64,000 nucleotides of DNA from an uncultured Pseudomonas sp. (lineage in GTDB: Bacteria; Pseudomonadota; Gammaproteobacteria; Pseudomonadales; Pseudomonadaceae). Of this stretch, positions 24,792 through 32,823 are shown in pieces. Made by a program: the position numbers and the translations under genes. The stretch is taken from NCBI RefSeq assembly GCF_943846705.1, contig NZ_OX044366.1, positions 1,302,001 to 1,366,000 of the forward strand. Reading direction: 5' to 3'. Under the pieces are notes generated by a model, which was not told where the DNA came from, did no database searches, and worked only from the letters and a program-made list of their open reading frames with translations. Positions within the stretch are counted from its first letter, which is position 1, and every line of letters begins with the position of its first letter.

Positions 24792-26207
24792 GTGATCAAG
24801 AAAATCCTGATAGCCAACCGCGGTGAGATTGCCGTACGCATTGTGCGAGCTTGCGCCGAAATGGGCATTCGCTCGGTCGCGGTGTATTCCGATGCTGACC
24901 GCCATGCCTTGCATGTCAAACGGGCCGACGAGGCGCATGGCATTGGTGAGGACCCGCTGGCCGGTTATTTGAACCCGCGCAAGCTGGTCAACCTGGCGGT
25001 GGAAACCGGCTGCGATGCCCTGCATCCCGGTTATGGCTTTCTCTCAGAAAACGCCGAGCTGGCGGATATCTGCGCCGAGCGTGGGATCAAGTTCATTGGC
25101 CCTAGCGCGGAAGTGATTCGCCGCATGGGCGACAAGACCGAAGCGCGGCGCAGCATGATCAAGGCCGGCGTGCCGGTCACCCCCGGCACCGAAGGCAACG
25201 TCGCCGATATCACCGAAGCCCTGCGCGAAGGCGACCGCATTGGCTACCCGGTGATGCTCAAGGCCACCAGCGGTGGCGGCGGCCGTGGTATTCGCCGCTG
25301 CAACAGCCGTGAGGAATTGGAGCAGAACTTCCCGCGGGTGATTTCCGAGGCGACCAAGGCCTTTGGCAGTGCCGAGGTGTTCCTGGAGAAGTGCATCGTT
25401 AACCCCAAGCACATTGAGGCACAGATCCTCGCTGACAGTTTCGGCAACACTGTGCACCTGTACGAGCGTGATTGCTCGATCCAGCGGCGCAACCAGAAGC
25501 TCATCGAAATCGCCCCCAGCCCGCAGCTAACCCCGGAGCAGCGCGCTTACATCGGCGACATGTCCGTGCGTGCGGCCAAGGCGGTGGGTTACGAGAATGC
25601 CGGCACCGTGGAGTTCCTGCTCGCCGAGGGCGAGGTGTACTTCATGGAGATGAACACTCGGGTGCAGGTGGAACACACCATCACCGAAGAAATTACCGGT
25701 ATCGACATCGTCCGCGAGCAGATCCGCATCGCCTCGGGCCTGGAGCTGTCGATCAAGCAGGAAGACATCATCCACCGTGGCTTCGCCCTGCAGTTCCGCA
25801 TCAACGCCGAAGACCCGAAGAACAACTTCCTGCCCTCGTTCGGCAAGATCACCCGTTACTACGCCCCTGGCGGCCCCGGCGTGCGCACCGACACGGCGAT
25901 CTACACTGGCTACACCATTCCGCCGTACTACGACTCCATGTGCCTGAAGCTGGTGGTCTGGGCGCTGACCTGGGAAGAAGCCCTGGCCCGTGGCCTGCGC
26001 GCCCTGGATGACATGCGCGTGCAAGGGGTGAAGACCACGGCGGCCTATTACCAGGAAATTTTGCGTAATCCGGAATTTCGCAGCGGTCAGTTCAACACCA
26101 GTTTCGTCGAGGCGCACCCTGAGCTGACCGAGTACTCGATCAAGCGCAACCCGTCGCACCTGGCCATCGCCATCGCCACCGCCATTGCTGCCCACGCTGG
26201 CCTGTAA
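24792..26207 (+). CDS. pycA: Pyruvate carboxylase subunit A (biotin carboxylase)
   Basis: 471 residues with a GTG start at 24792 and GAGGA nine bases upstream. It carboxylates biotin using ATP and bicarbonate; the carboxyl group is then moved to pyruvate by subunit B to make oxaloacetate. Seen: IKKILIANRGEIAVRIVRA, HPGYGFLSENAELA, KATSGGGGRGIRR (ATP-grasp glycine loop), ERDCSIQRRNQKLIEIAPSP, and the catalytic EMNTRVQVEHTITEEITG. The subunit-A form without its own biotin carrier is typical of Pseudomonas. Subunit B follows after 16 bases in the same operon. Confidence 0.95.
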   Translation: MIKKILIANRGEIAVRIVRACAEMGIRSVAVYSDADRHALHVKRADEAHGIGEDPLAGYLNPRKLVNLAVETGCDALHPGYGFLSENAELADICAERGIKFIGPSAEVIRRMGDKTEARRSMIKAGVPVTPGTEGNVADITEALREGDRIGYPVMLKATSGGGGRGIRRCNSREELEQNFPRVISEATKAFGSAEVFLEKCIVNPKHIEAQILADSFGNTVHLYERDCSIQRRNQKLIEIAPSPQLTPEQRAYIGDMSVRAAKAVGYENAGTVEFLLAEGEVYFMEMNTRVQVEHTITEEITGIDIVREQIRIASGLELSIKQEDIIHRGFALQFRINAEDPKNNFLPSFGKITRYYAPGGPGVRTDTAIYTGYTIPPYYDSMCLKLVVWALTWEEALARGLRALDDMRVQGVKTTAAYYQEILRNPEFRSGQFNTSFVEAHPELTEYSIKRNPSHLAIAIATAIAAHAGL

Positions 26208-26223
26208 GGGAAGGAATCAGAAC

Positions 26224-28047
26224 ATGAGCACGCCCTCTTCCAAGAAGAAAATCACCGTCACCGACACTGTCCTGCGCGATGCCCACCAGTCGTTGCTGGC
26301 CACACGCATGCGCACCGAAGACATGCTGCCGATCTGCGACAAGCTTGACCAGGTCGGTTATTGGTCGCTGGAAGTCTGGGGCGGCGCGACCTTCGACGCC
26401 TGCATTCGCTTCCTTAAGGAAGACCCCTGGGAGCGCCTGCGCAAGCTCAAGGCGGCGCTGCCCAACACCCGCCTGCAGATGCTCCTGCGCGGGCAGAACC
26501 TGCTGGGCTATCGCCACTACAGCGACGACGTGGTCAAAGCCTTCGTGGCCAAGGCGGCAGTCAACGGCATCGACGTGTTCCGCATCTTCGACGCGATGAA
26601 CGATGTGCGTAACCTGCGCGTGTCGATCGAGGCGGTGAAGGCCGCCGGCAAGCATGCGCAAGGCACCCTCAGCTACACCGTCAGCCCGGTGCACACGGTC
26701 GAGGCCTACGTGAAGCAGGCCAAAGCCATGCAGGCCATGGGCATCGACTCGGTGGCGATCAAGGACATGGCCGGCCTGCTCACGCCTTATGCGGCCTTTG
26801 ATCTGGTCAAGGCGTTGAAGGCCGAGGTCGATCTGCCGGTGTTTATCCACAGCCACGACACCGCCGGCCTGGGTGCCATGTGCCAGCTCAAGGCGATTGA
26901 AGCCGGTGCCGATCATATCGACACCGCCATCTCCAGCATGGCCTGGGGCACCAGCCATCCGGGCACCGAGTCGATGGTCGCGGCGCTCAAGGGCAGCCAG
27001 TACGATACCGGCCTGGACCTGGCGCTGCTGCAGGACATCGGCCTGTACTTCCATGCCGTGCGCAAGAAGTACCACCAGTTTGAAAGCGAATTCACCACCG
27101 TCGACACCCGTGTGCAGGTCAACCAAGTGCCGGGCGGGATGATGTCCAACCTGGCCAACCAGCTCAAAGAGCAGGGCGCGCTGAACCGCATCAACGAAGT
27201 GTTCGCGGAAATCCCGCGGGTGCGTGAAGACCTTGGCTTCCCGCCACTGGTCACGCCGACCTCGCAAATCGTCGGCACCCAGGCGGTGTTCAACGTACTC
27301 GCCGGCGAGCGCTACAAGACCATCACCAACGAGGTGAAGCTCTATCTGCAGGGCCGTTATGGCCTGGCGCCGGGCAAGATCAACGAGCAGCTGCGCAAGC
27401 AGGCGATCGGCAGCGAAGACGTCATCGACGTGCGCCCGGCGGATCTGCTCAAGCCGGAAATGGCCAAGCTGCGTGAGGAAGTGGGCAGCCTGGCGAAATC
27501 CGAAGAAGACGTGCTGACCTATGCGATGTTCCCGGATATCGGGCGCAAGTTCCTCGAAGAACGCGCGGCTGGCAGCCTGACCCCGGAAGTGCTGTTGCCG
27601 ATTCCCGAAGCCGGCGGTGTGGCCCCGGCGGGCGGCGAGGGTGTGCCGACCGAGTTCGTGGTCGACGTGCATGGCGAAAGCTACCGCGTTGATATCACCG
27701 GCGTCGGCGTGAAGAGCGACGGCAAGCGGCACTTTTACCTGTCCATCGACGGCATGCCGGAAGAAGTGGTGTTCGAGCCGCTGAATGACTTTGTCGCCGG
27801 CAGCAGTGGCAAGCGCAAGCAGGCCAGTGCGCCGGGCGATGTCAGCACCAGCATGCCGGGCAATATTGTCGATGTACTGGTCAAGGTCGGTGACACGGTC
27901 AAGGCTGGTCAGGCCGTGTTGATCAGCGAAGCGATGAAGATGGAAACCGAAGTGCAGGCACCGATTGCCGGCAGCGTCACAGCGGTGCATGTGGCCAAGG
28001 GTGACCGGGTCAATCCGGGTGATGTATTGGTGGAAATCGAAGGTTAA
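26224..28047 (+). CDS. pycB: Pyruvate carboxylase subunit B (OadA-type carboxyltransferase with biotin carrier)
   Basis: 607 residues from the ATG at 26224 with AGGAA before it. The N-terminal carboxyltransferase barrel (about 10-300) shows TDTVLRDAHQSLLATRMRTEDM, WGGATFDACIRFL, FRIFDAMNDVRNL and the metal-binding IHSHDTAG. A conserved middle domain and a C-terminal biotinyl domain (about 530-607) with the biotin attachment motif EAMKMETEV follow. It transfers carboxyl from biotin to pyruvate. It could be named oadA, but the partner is a biotin carboxylase and no membrane Oad beta/gamma subunits are present, so pyruvate carboxylase is the better call. Confidence 0.95.
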   Translation: MSTPSSKKKITVTDTVLRDAHQSLLATRMRTEDMLPICDKLDQVGYWSLEVWGGATFDACIRFLKEDPWERLRKLKAALPNTRLQMLLRGQNLLGYRHYSDDVVKAFVAKAAVNGIDVFRIFDAMNDVRNLRVSIEAVKAAGKHAQGTLSYTVSPVHTVEAYVKQAKAMQAMGIDSVAIKDMAGLLTPYAAFDLVKALKAEVDLPVFIHSHDTAGLGAMCQLKAIEAGADHIDTAISSMAWGTSHPGTESMVAALKGSQYDTGLDLALLQDIGLYFHAVRKKYHQFESEFTTVDTRVQVNQVPGGMMSNLANQLKEQGALNRINEVFAEIPRVREDLGFPPLVTPTSQIVGTQAVFNVLAGERYKTITNEVKLYLQGRYGLAPGKINEQLRKQAIGSEDVIDVRPADLLKPEMAKLREEVGSLAKSEEDVLTYAMFPDIGRKFLEERAAGSLTPEVLLPIPEAGGVAPAGGEGVPTEFVVDVHGESYRVDITGVGVKSDGKRHFYLSIDGMPEEVVFEPLNDFVAGSSGKRKQASAPGDVSTSMPGNIVDVLVKVGDTVKAGQAVLISEAMKMETEVQAPIAGSVTAVHVAKGDRVNPGDVLVEIEG

Positions 28048-28052
28048 CCTCG

Positions 28053-28106
28053 GAAGCCCCGGCTGTTTGAACAGGCATTTGAAGAGCTTTTTTGGGGCTT
28101 CTTTTT
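28053..28106 (+). terminator. Terminator of the pycA-pycB operon
   Basis: Arms GAAGCCCC (28053-28060) and GGGGCTTC (28094-28101) are followed by TTTTT. The interior can form further pairing around CTGTTTGAACAG. It starts five bases after the pycB stop. Confidence 0.8.
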
Positions 28107-28191
28107 ACATCGCCGGCGCGGGTTCTGCGTCTGGCAAGGGTTTTAGGCCATGTGCCTGAGTCCCGAGGGAGCCTTAGGGCTCCCTTTTTTT
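28107..28191 (+). ncRNA. Possible small RNA or read-through segment between two terminators
   Basis: About 60 bases separate the pycB terminator from a second strong intrinsic terminator on the same strand that follows no gene of its own. Either the second hairpin catches read-through or a short RNA starts here. I see no convincing promoter, so this is a weak call. Confidence 0.2.
28166..28191 (+). terminator. Strong intrinsic terminator AGGGAGCC-ttag-GGCTCCCT-T6
   Basis: An 8-bp GC-rich stem with a four-base loop and a run of seven T (28185-28191). It is the second terminator after pycB and lies 157 bases before sbtA. Confidence 0.85.
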
Positions 28192-28348
28192 CGGTTATGC
28201 CCCGTCGCACGCTGCAAGGCTCTTGGCCGGGTAGCGTGCGAAACTGCGAGTAACAGCACAACTTGCGGAGGGGCATGACCATTTAGGCAAGCAAGAGGTG
28301 TGACGCTGCGAGCGTCTCCCTACGGGTAAATAGAACGAGGTATGCGCT
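28192..28348 (+). promoter_or_regulatory. Leader of sbtA with two hairpins
   Basis: The spacer holds an inverted repeat CGCACGCT (28206-28213) / AGCGTGCG (28233-28240) and a smaller hairpin GACGCT-gcg-AGCGTC at 28302-28316, 33 bases before the sbtA start. The promoter must lie here since terminators precede it. A structured leader that controls sbtA is possible but not shown. Confidence 0.35.
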
Positions 28349-29290
28349 GTGAGTCTGGATCCGGTAGTGCTGTTTTTTGTCTTCGGTCTCGCGGCTGGCT
28401 TGCTGAAAAGCGAGTTGAAGCTCCCGCCTGCGCTCTATGAAACCCTGTCGATCATGCTGTTGCTGGCCATTGGTCTGCACGGCGGCGTGGAACTGGCCGA
28501 ACAAGCCAGCTGGCAGTTACTCGGGCAGGCGGCGCTGGTGCTGTTACTGGGCGTGGCGTTACCCCTGCTGGCCTTTGCCGTGTTGCGCGGCCTGGGTTTT
28601 GACCGGGTCAACGCGGCAGCCGTGGCGGCGCACTATGGCTCGGTCAGCGCCGGTACTTTTGCCGTGGTGGTGGCCTACATGCTGGCCAGGGGCATCGAGT
28701 TTGAAAGTTACATGCCGCTGTTTGTGGCGATTCTCGAAATCCCGGCGATTCTGGTCGGCATCCTCCTGGCCAAAGGGCTGGCGCGCGATACCGACTGGGG
28801 TGAGCTGGGCCGGGAGATCTTCCTCGGCAAGAGCATCATGTTGTTGCTCGGTGGCCTGATCATTGGCGCGATCGCCGGCAAAGAGGCAATCAAGCCGCTG
28901 GAGCCGCTGTACACCAGCATGTTTAAACCGGTGCTGGCGTTCTTCCTGCTGGAAATGGGCCTGATTGCCTCCGGGCAACTCGGCGCGCTGAAACAGTTCG
29001 GCCTGCGCCTGCTCGGCTTCGCCTTGCTGATGCCGCTGCTGGGTGCGTTGATTGGTGCATTGCTCGCGCGCTTTATGGAGTTGTCGCTGGGCGGTACTGC
29101 GGTGCTGGCGACGCTGGCCGCTTCGGCCTCATATATCGCGGTGCCGGCGGCGCTGCGTCTGGCCCTGCCGCAAGCCAACCCATCGCTGTCGCTGACCGCC
29201 TCACTGGGTATAACCTTTCCCTTCAACATCCTGTTTGGCATCCCGCTGTACCTGATGCTGGCCGAACAGCTCATTGCCTGGGGGCTCTGA
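28349..29290 (+). CDS. sbtA: Sodium-dependent bicarbonate transporter, SbtA family
   Basis: 313 residues with a GTG start, about ten transmembrane helices in two inverted halves. The family pattern (formerly DUF897) is clear: LPPALYETLSIMLLLAIGLHGGVEL, AAHYGSVSAGTFAVVVAYM, FFLLEMGLIASGQL and ASASYIAVPAALRLALPQANPSLSLTASLGITFPFNI. The SbtA of cyanobacteria imports bicarbonate with sodium. It forms a tight pair with an SbtB-like gene one base downstream and lies beside pyruvate carboxylase, which uses bicarbonate. Function in a heterotroph is inferred. Confidence 0.88.
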   Translation: MSLDPVVLFFVFGLAAGLLKSELKLPPALYETLSIMLLLAIGLHGGVELAEQASWQLLGQAALVLLLGVALPLLAFAVLRGLGFDRVNAAAVAAHYGSVSAGTFAVVVAYMLARGIEFESYMPLFVAILEIPAILVGILLAKGLARDTDWGELGREIFLGKSIMLLLGGLIIGAIAGKEAIKPLEPLYTSMFKPVLAFFLLEMGLIASGQLGALKQFGLRLLGFALLMPLLGALIGALLARFMELSLGGTAVLATLAASASYIAVPAALRLALPQANPSLSLTASLGITFPFNILFGIPLYLMLAEQLIAWGL

Positions 29291-29291
29291 T

Positions 29292-29594
29292 ATGAACGCA
29301 CACACGCGCACCCTGCTCACCGTGATTTGCGAAGCGGCGCTGGAGAAAAAACTGGTCACCGACTTGCAGACCCTCGGTGCTCCCGGCTGGACCATTTCCG
29401 ACGCCCGTGGCCGTGGTGCCCGCGGCGTGCGCAGCGCGGGTTGGGAGACCGAGGGCAATATCCGTCTGGAAGTCATCTGCGCGCGGGATGTGGCCGAGCG
29501 GATCGCCGAGCATTTGCAGGCGCGTTACTACGCCGATTTCGCCATGGTGTGCTACCTGGCGCAGGTGGAAGTGCTGCGCCAGGAAAAATTTTGA
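29292..29594 (+). CDS. sbtB: SbtB-like PII-family signalling protein
   Basis: 100 residues, starting one base after the sbtA stop. Compared with cyanobacterial SbtB from memory, the matching blocks are GRGARGVRS (cf. GKGSRNVRS), GNIRLEVICA (cf. SNVKFEVLT) and YYADFAMVCYLAQVEVL (cf. the FFTDYAGIIYICEAEVL block). The C-terminal cysteine motif (CGPEGC) of cyanobacterial SbtB is missing; the protein ends RQEKF. SbtB binds adenine nucleotides and, in cyanobacteria, gates SbtA. The same control here is likely but inferred. Confidence 0.85.
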   Translation: MNAHTRTLLTVICEAALEKKLVTDLQTLGAPGWTISDARGRGARGVRSAGWETEGNIRLEVICARDVAERIAEHLQARYYADFAMVCYLAQVEVLRQEKF

Positions 29595-29672
29595 GCCTGT
29601 GATCAGCCGCATCAGGCAAGCGTCTACCTGCCATCGCCCGAGATGCACTCGGGCTTTGTGGTGAGCCTGAGC

Positions 29673-30581
29673 ATGCAAGCGTTGCTGAATGAAATTCTCG
29701 ATGAGGTACGTCCGTTAATCGGCCAGGGCAAGGTGGCCGATTACATCCCGGCGCTCGCCGATGTGCCGGCCAACCAGCTGGGCATTGCGGTGTACAGCAA
29801 CGAGGGTGAGCTGTTTTGTGCCGGCGACGCCGATACGGCGTTTTCCGTGCAGAGCATTTCCAAGGTATTCAGCCTGGTGCAGGCCATTCAGCATTCCGGC
29901 GAAGCCATCTGGCAGCGCCTGGGTCACGAGCCCTCTGGTCAGCCGTTCAACTCGCTGGTGCAGCTGGAGTTCGAGCGTGGCCGCCCGCGCAATCCGTTTA
30001 TCAATGCCGGAGCCCTGGTGATTTGCGACATCAACCAGTCGCGCTTTGCCGCGCCGGTGTTGTCGATGCGCGACTTTGTCCGACGCCTGGCCGGTAATCC
30101 CGAGGTGTCGGTGGATAGCAAGGTGGCTGACTCGGAATACCAATACCGGGCGCGTAACGCGGCGGCAGCTTACCTGATGCAGTCCTTTGGCAATTTCCAT
30201 AACGACGTGGAAGCGGTGCTGCGCAGCTATTTCAGTTACTGCGCGCTGCGCATGAGCTGTGTCGACCTGGCGCGGGCGTTTTGCTTTTTGGCCAATGACG
30301 GCTTCTGTCAACACAGCGGCGCGCAGATTCTCAGCGCGCGGCAGAGCAAACAGATCAACGCAATCATGGCCACCAGCGGCCTGTATGACGAGGCCGGCAA
30401 CTTTGCTTATCGCGTCGGTTTGCCGGGCAAGAGTGGCGTCGGCGGTGGCATCGTCGCGGTGGTGCCGGGACGCTTTAGTGTTTGCGTGTGGTCACCGGAA
30501 CTAAACGCTGCCGGTAACTCGCTTGCGGGCATCAAGGCGCTCGAACTGCTGAGCGAGCGGATTGGCTGGTCAGTGTTCTAG
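29673..30581 (+). CDS. glsA: Glutaminase (GlsA family)
   Basis: 302 residues from the ATG at 29673; a start at 29643 is possible. It hydrolyses glutamine to glutamate and ammonia. The serine-dependent, beta-lactamase-like fold is seen: SVQSISKVFSLVQAI (catalytic S-x-x-K), GQPFNSLVQLE, NPFINAGALVICD, and PGKSGVGGGIVAVVPG near the end. It begins 78 bases after sbtB on the same strand and may be co-transcribed, although no direct link is evident. Confidence 0.93.
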   Translation: MQALLNEILDEVRPLIGQGKVADYIPALADVPANQLGIAVYSNEGELFCAGDADTAFSVQSISKVFSLVQAIQHSGEAIWQRLGHEPSGQPFNSLVQLEFERGRPRNPFINAGALVICDINQSRFAAPVLSMRDFVRRLAGNPEVSVDSKVADSEYQYRARNAAAAYLMQSFGNFHNDVEAVLRSYFSYCALRMSCVDLARAFCFLANDGFCQHSGAQILSARQSKQINAIMATSGLYDEAGNFAYRVGLPGKSGVGGGIVAVVPGRFSVCVWSPELNAAGNSLAGIKALELLSERIGWSVF

Positions 30582-30614
30582 GGGCTGACTTGGATCTGCG
30601 GCAAGTTCACGACA

Positions 30615-30769
30615 CGTAGGGTGGGTTAACGGCGCAAGTCACCATTTTGCAGGTACTGCGATGCTGGTGCGCCGTGTAACCCACCAAGCGGTCTCCACTC
30701 ATCTGGTGGGTTACGGCGCCGCCAAGGGCGAGTTAACCGAGGGTGATGGACTCAGCGCCCCACCCTACG
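30615..30769. repeat. 155-bp MITE-like element with 11-bp terminal inverted repeats
   Basis: The ends are perfect inverted repeats CGTAGGGTGGG (30615-30625) and CCCACCCTACG (30759-30769). Inside, GGTGGGTTAACGGCGCA near the left pairs with TGCGCCGTGTAACCCACC, and a further GGTGGGTTACGGCGCCG follows, so it is built of two related hairpins. There is no transposase. It sits between the convergent glsA and 8-oxoguanine deaminase genes. Related shorter copies: 4785-4876 and 11349-11390. Confidence 0.75.
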
Positions 30770-30780
30770 GCTCTATACCA

Positions 30781-32136
30781 TCAGCCGGCGATCAGCTCCT
30801 TGGCAGCCTGACGGTGGTCGGCGATCAGCTGCGCTACATCCAGGCCTTCAATTTGCCCGTCGATCACCCGCCACTGGCCGCCGATCATCATTCGGTCGGC
30901 CTTGTCCGCGCCGCACAGCAGCAGGGCGGAGATCGGCTCGTGGCTGCCGGAGAAGCGCAACTCATCCAGCTTGAACAAGGCCAGGTCGGCCTGTTTGCCC
31001 ACCGCCAGTTCGCCGATATCGCTGCGTCCCAGCAGTTTGGCCGAGCCTTTGCTGGCCCAGCCCAGTACCAGTTCCGGGGTGATCTTCTCGGCACCGTAGC
31101 GCAGGCGCTGGATATACAGGGCTTGGCGCGCTTCGAGGATCATATTGGAGGCATCGTTAGAGGCCGAGCCATCGACGCCGAGGCCGATCGGCGCGCCGGC
31201 GGCTTGTAGGTCGAGGGTCGGGCAGATGCCCGAGGCCAGGCGCATGTTCGAGCTTGGGCAATGGCAAATACCGGTGCCGGCCGCGCCCAGGCGTTGGATT
31301 TCATCCGGGTTGAAGTGGATGCCGTGGGCCAGCCAGGTGCGTGAGCTGAGCCAGCCGACGCTGTCCAGATAATCCACGGTGCGCAGGCCGAAGCGCTGCA
31401 GGCAGAAGTCCTCTTCGTCGAGGGTTTCCGCCAGGTGGGTGTGCAGGCGCACGTCGAGTTTTTCAGCCAGCTCGGCGCTCTGGCGCATGATGTCCTGAGT
31501 CACCGAGAAGGGCGAGCAGGGTGCCAGGGCGATCTGGATCTGCGCGCCGTCGCCACGCTGATGGTATTGGCGAATCAAGCGCTGGCTGTCAGCCAGAATC
31601 ACCTCACCTTGCTGTACGGTTTGTTGTGGCGGCAGACCGCCATCGGCTTCACCCAGGCTCATCGAGCCGCGGGTGAGCATGGCGCGCATGCCCAGCTCGC
31701 GCACTGCCTCGACCTGCACGTCGATGGCGTTTTCCAGGCCGCCGGGGAACAGGTAATGGTGATCGGCGGCGGTGCTGCAGCCGGACAGCAACAGTTCGGC
31801 CAGGGCGACTTTACTGGCCAGGGCTAGCTTCTCCGGGGTCAGGCGTGCCCATACCGGGTAGAGGGTTTTCAGCCAGGGAAATAGTGGTTGGTTGACCACC
31901 GGGCCCCAGGCGCGGGTGAGGGTTTGGTAGAAGTGATGGTGGGTGTTGATCAGCCCGGGCAGCACCACATGCTCGCGGGCGTCGAAGGTTTGCTCGCAGG
32001 GCAAGGACGGTTGTTGGCCGGCCTTGAGCAGTTCGACTATCACCCCATGTTCAATCACCAGGCCGCCGGTGGCGTCGAGGCTGTTGGCGGTGAAAATAGC
32101 GAGGGGGTTTTTGATCCAGGTACGGGTAGCAGCCAT
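30781..32136 (-). CDS. 8-oxoguanine deaminase / guanine-deaminase-like amidohydrolase
   Basis: 451 residues. An amidohydrolase-superfamily barrel with the metal-binding LINTHHHFYQTLTRAW near 65, then RLHTHLAETLDEEDFC, WLAHGIHFNPDEI and GLGVDGSASNDASNM (metal aspartate region). The sequence is close to the P. aeruginosa PA0142 enzyme as I recall it, which deaminates 8-oxoguanine to uric acid and also acts on related substrates. It lacks a signal peptide, so it is cytoplasmic. It stands alone. Confidence 0.88.
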   Translation of the reverse strand: MAATRTWIKNPLAIFTANSLDATGGLVIEHGVIVELLKAGQQPSLPCEQTFDAREHVVLPGLINTHHHFYQTLTRAWGPVVNQPLFPWLKTLYPVWARLTPEKLALASKVALAELLLSGCSTAADHHYLFPGGLENAIDVQVEAVRELGMRAMLTRGSMSLGEADGGLPPQQTVQQGEVILADSQRLIRQYHQRGDGAQIQIALAPCSPFSVTQDIMRQSAELAEKLDVRLHTHLAETLDEEDFCLQRFGLRTVDYLDSVGWLSSRTWLAHGIHFNPDEIQRLGAAGTGICHCPSSNMRLASGICPTLDLQAAGAPIGLGVDGSASNDASNMILEARQALYIQRLRYGAEKITPELVLGWASKGSAKLLGRSDIGELAVGKQADLALFKLDELRFSGSHEPISALLLCGADKADRMMIGGQWRVIDGQIEGLDVAQLIADHRQAAKELIAG

Positions 32137-32289
32137 TGAATTGGCTCCTCTGAAGTGGGGTTCAGGTTAGCCAGCTCAGTGTTTACCCTGTCTGCTGATC
32201 CAGGTACGCGGACGGCTGAGTCGCCGGGCGTGGCGCAGACGATAACGCCGTGAATTATCCGCTGCAAGTTTGTTGCGTGTGCCGCGCCG

Positions 32290-32748
32290 TTAGCTGAGCA
32301 GTTTACGGTACTGCAAAAAACCCGAGCGTTCGGCGATACGTTCATACAACAGCATGGCTTTGCTGTTGCTCTCATGGGTCAGCCAGTAGGTGCGCGAGCA
32401 GCCTTCGGCCTTGGCTTGCTGGTAGACGTGCTCAATCAGCTTGCGCCCGGCACCGCTGCTGCGCACATCCTTGGCGATAAACAGGTCCTGCAGGTAGCAG
32501 TAGTCACCGCTGGTCCAGGTCGAGCGGTGGTAGATCCAGTGCACCAGGCCGATGGCTTTGCCCTCGTGCCAGGCCAGCGCCGCGTGCATCGGCTCGGCGG
32601 GGTCGAGGAAGCGTTGCCAGGTGGTGTCGCTGGTGGCGGCGGCAATCTCGGTCATATAGAAGCGCTGATAGCTCTGCCACAGAGGCAGCCAGGCAGCATG
32701 GTCGGCGCTGGTGATGGGGCGGATCTCGACGGGAATGCGAATCGACAT
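32290..32748 (-). CDS. GNAT-family N-acetyltransferase
   Basis: 152 residues. The acetyl-CoA binding signature is RSSGAGRKLIEHVYQQA near 95-111, preceded by the strand DYCYLQDLFIAKDV. The N-terminus IRPITSADHAAWLPLWQSYQRFY is typical of the fold. The acceptor is unknown. It lies between the deaminase and the asparaginase, same strand, without close coupling. Confidence 0.9.
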   Translation of the reverse strand: MSIRIPVEIRPITSADHAAWLPLWQSYQRFYMTEIAAATSDTTWQRFLDPAEPMHAALAWHEGKAIGLVHWIYHRSTWTSGDYCYLQDLFIAKDVRSSGAGRKLIEHVYQQAKAEGCSRTYWLTHESNSKAMLLYERIAERSGFLQYRKLLS

Positions 32749-32823
32749 GACGCTGGCTCCTCGGTTGGCTAAAGCCCTGAAACGTAAATAGCTGCTTGCA
32801 GGCTAGCTGCAAGCACGCTGGCT

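Noticed and set aside
26140..27990. A 616-codon minus-strand frame opposite pycB
   Set aside because: Antisense shadow of a clear carboxyltransferase gene; composition skewed to H, R, G and V without motifs.
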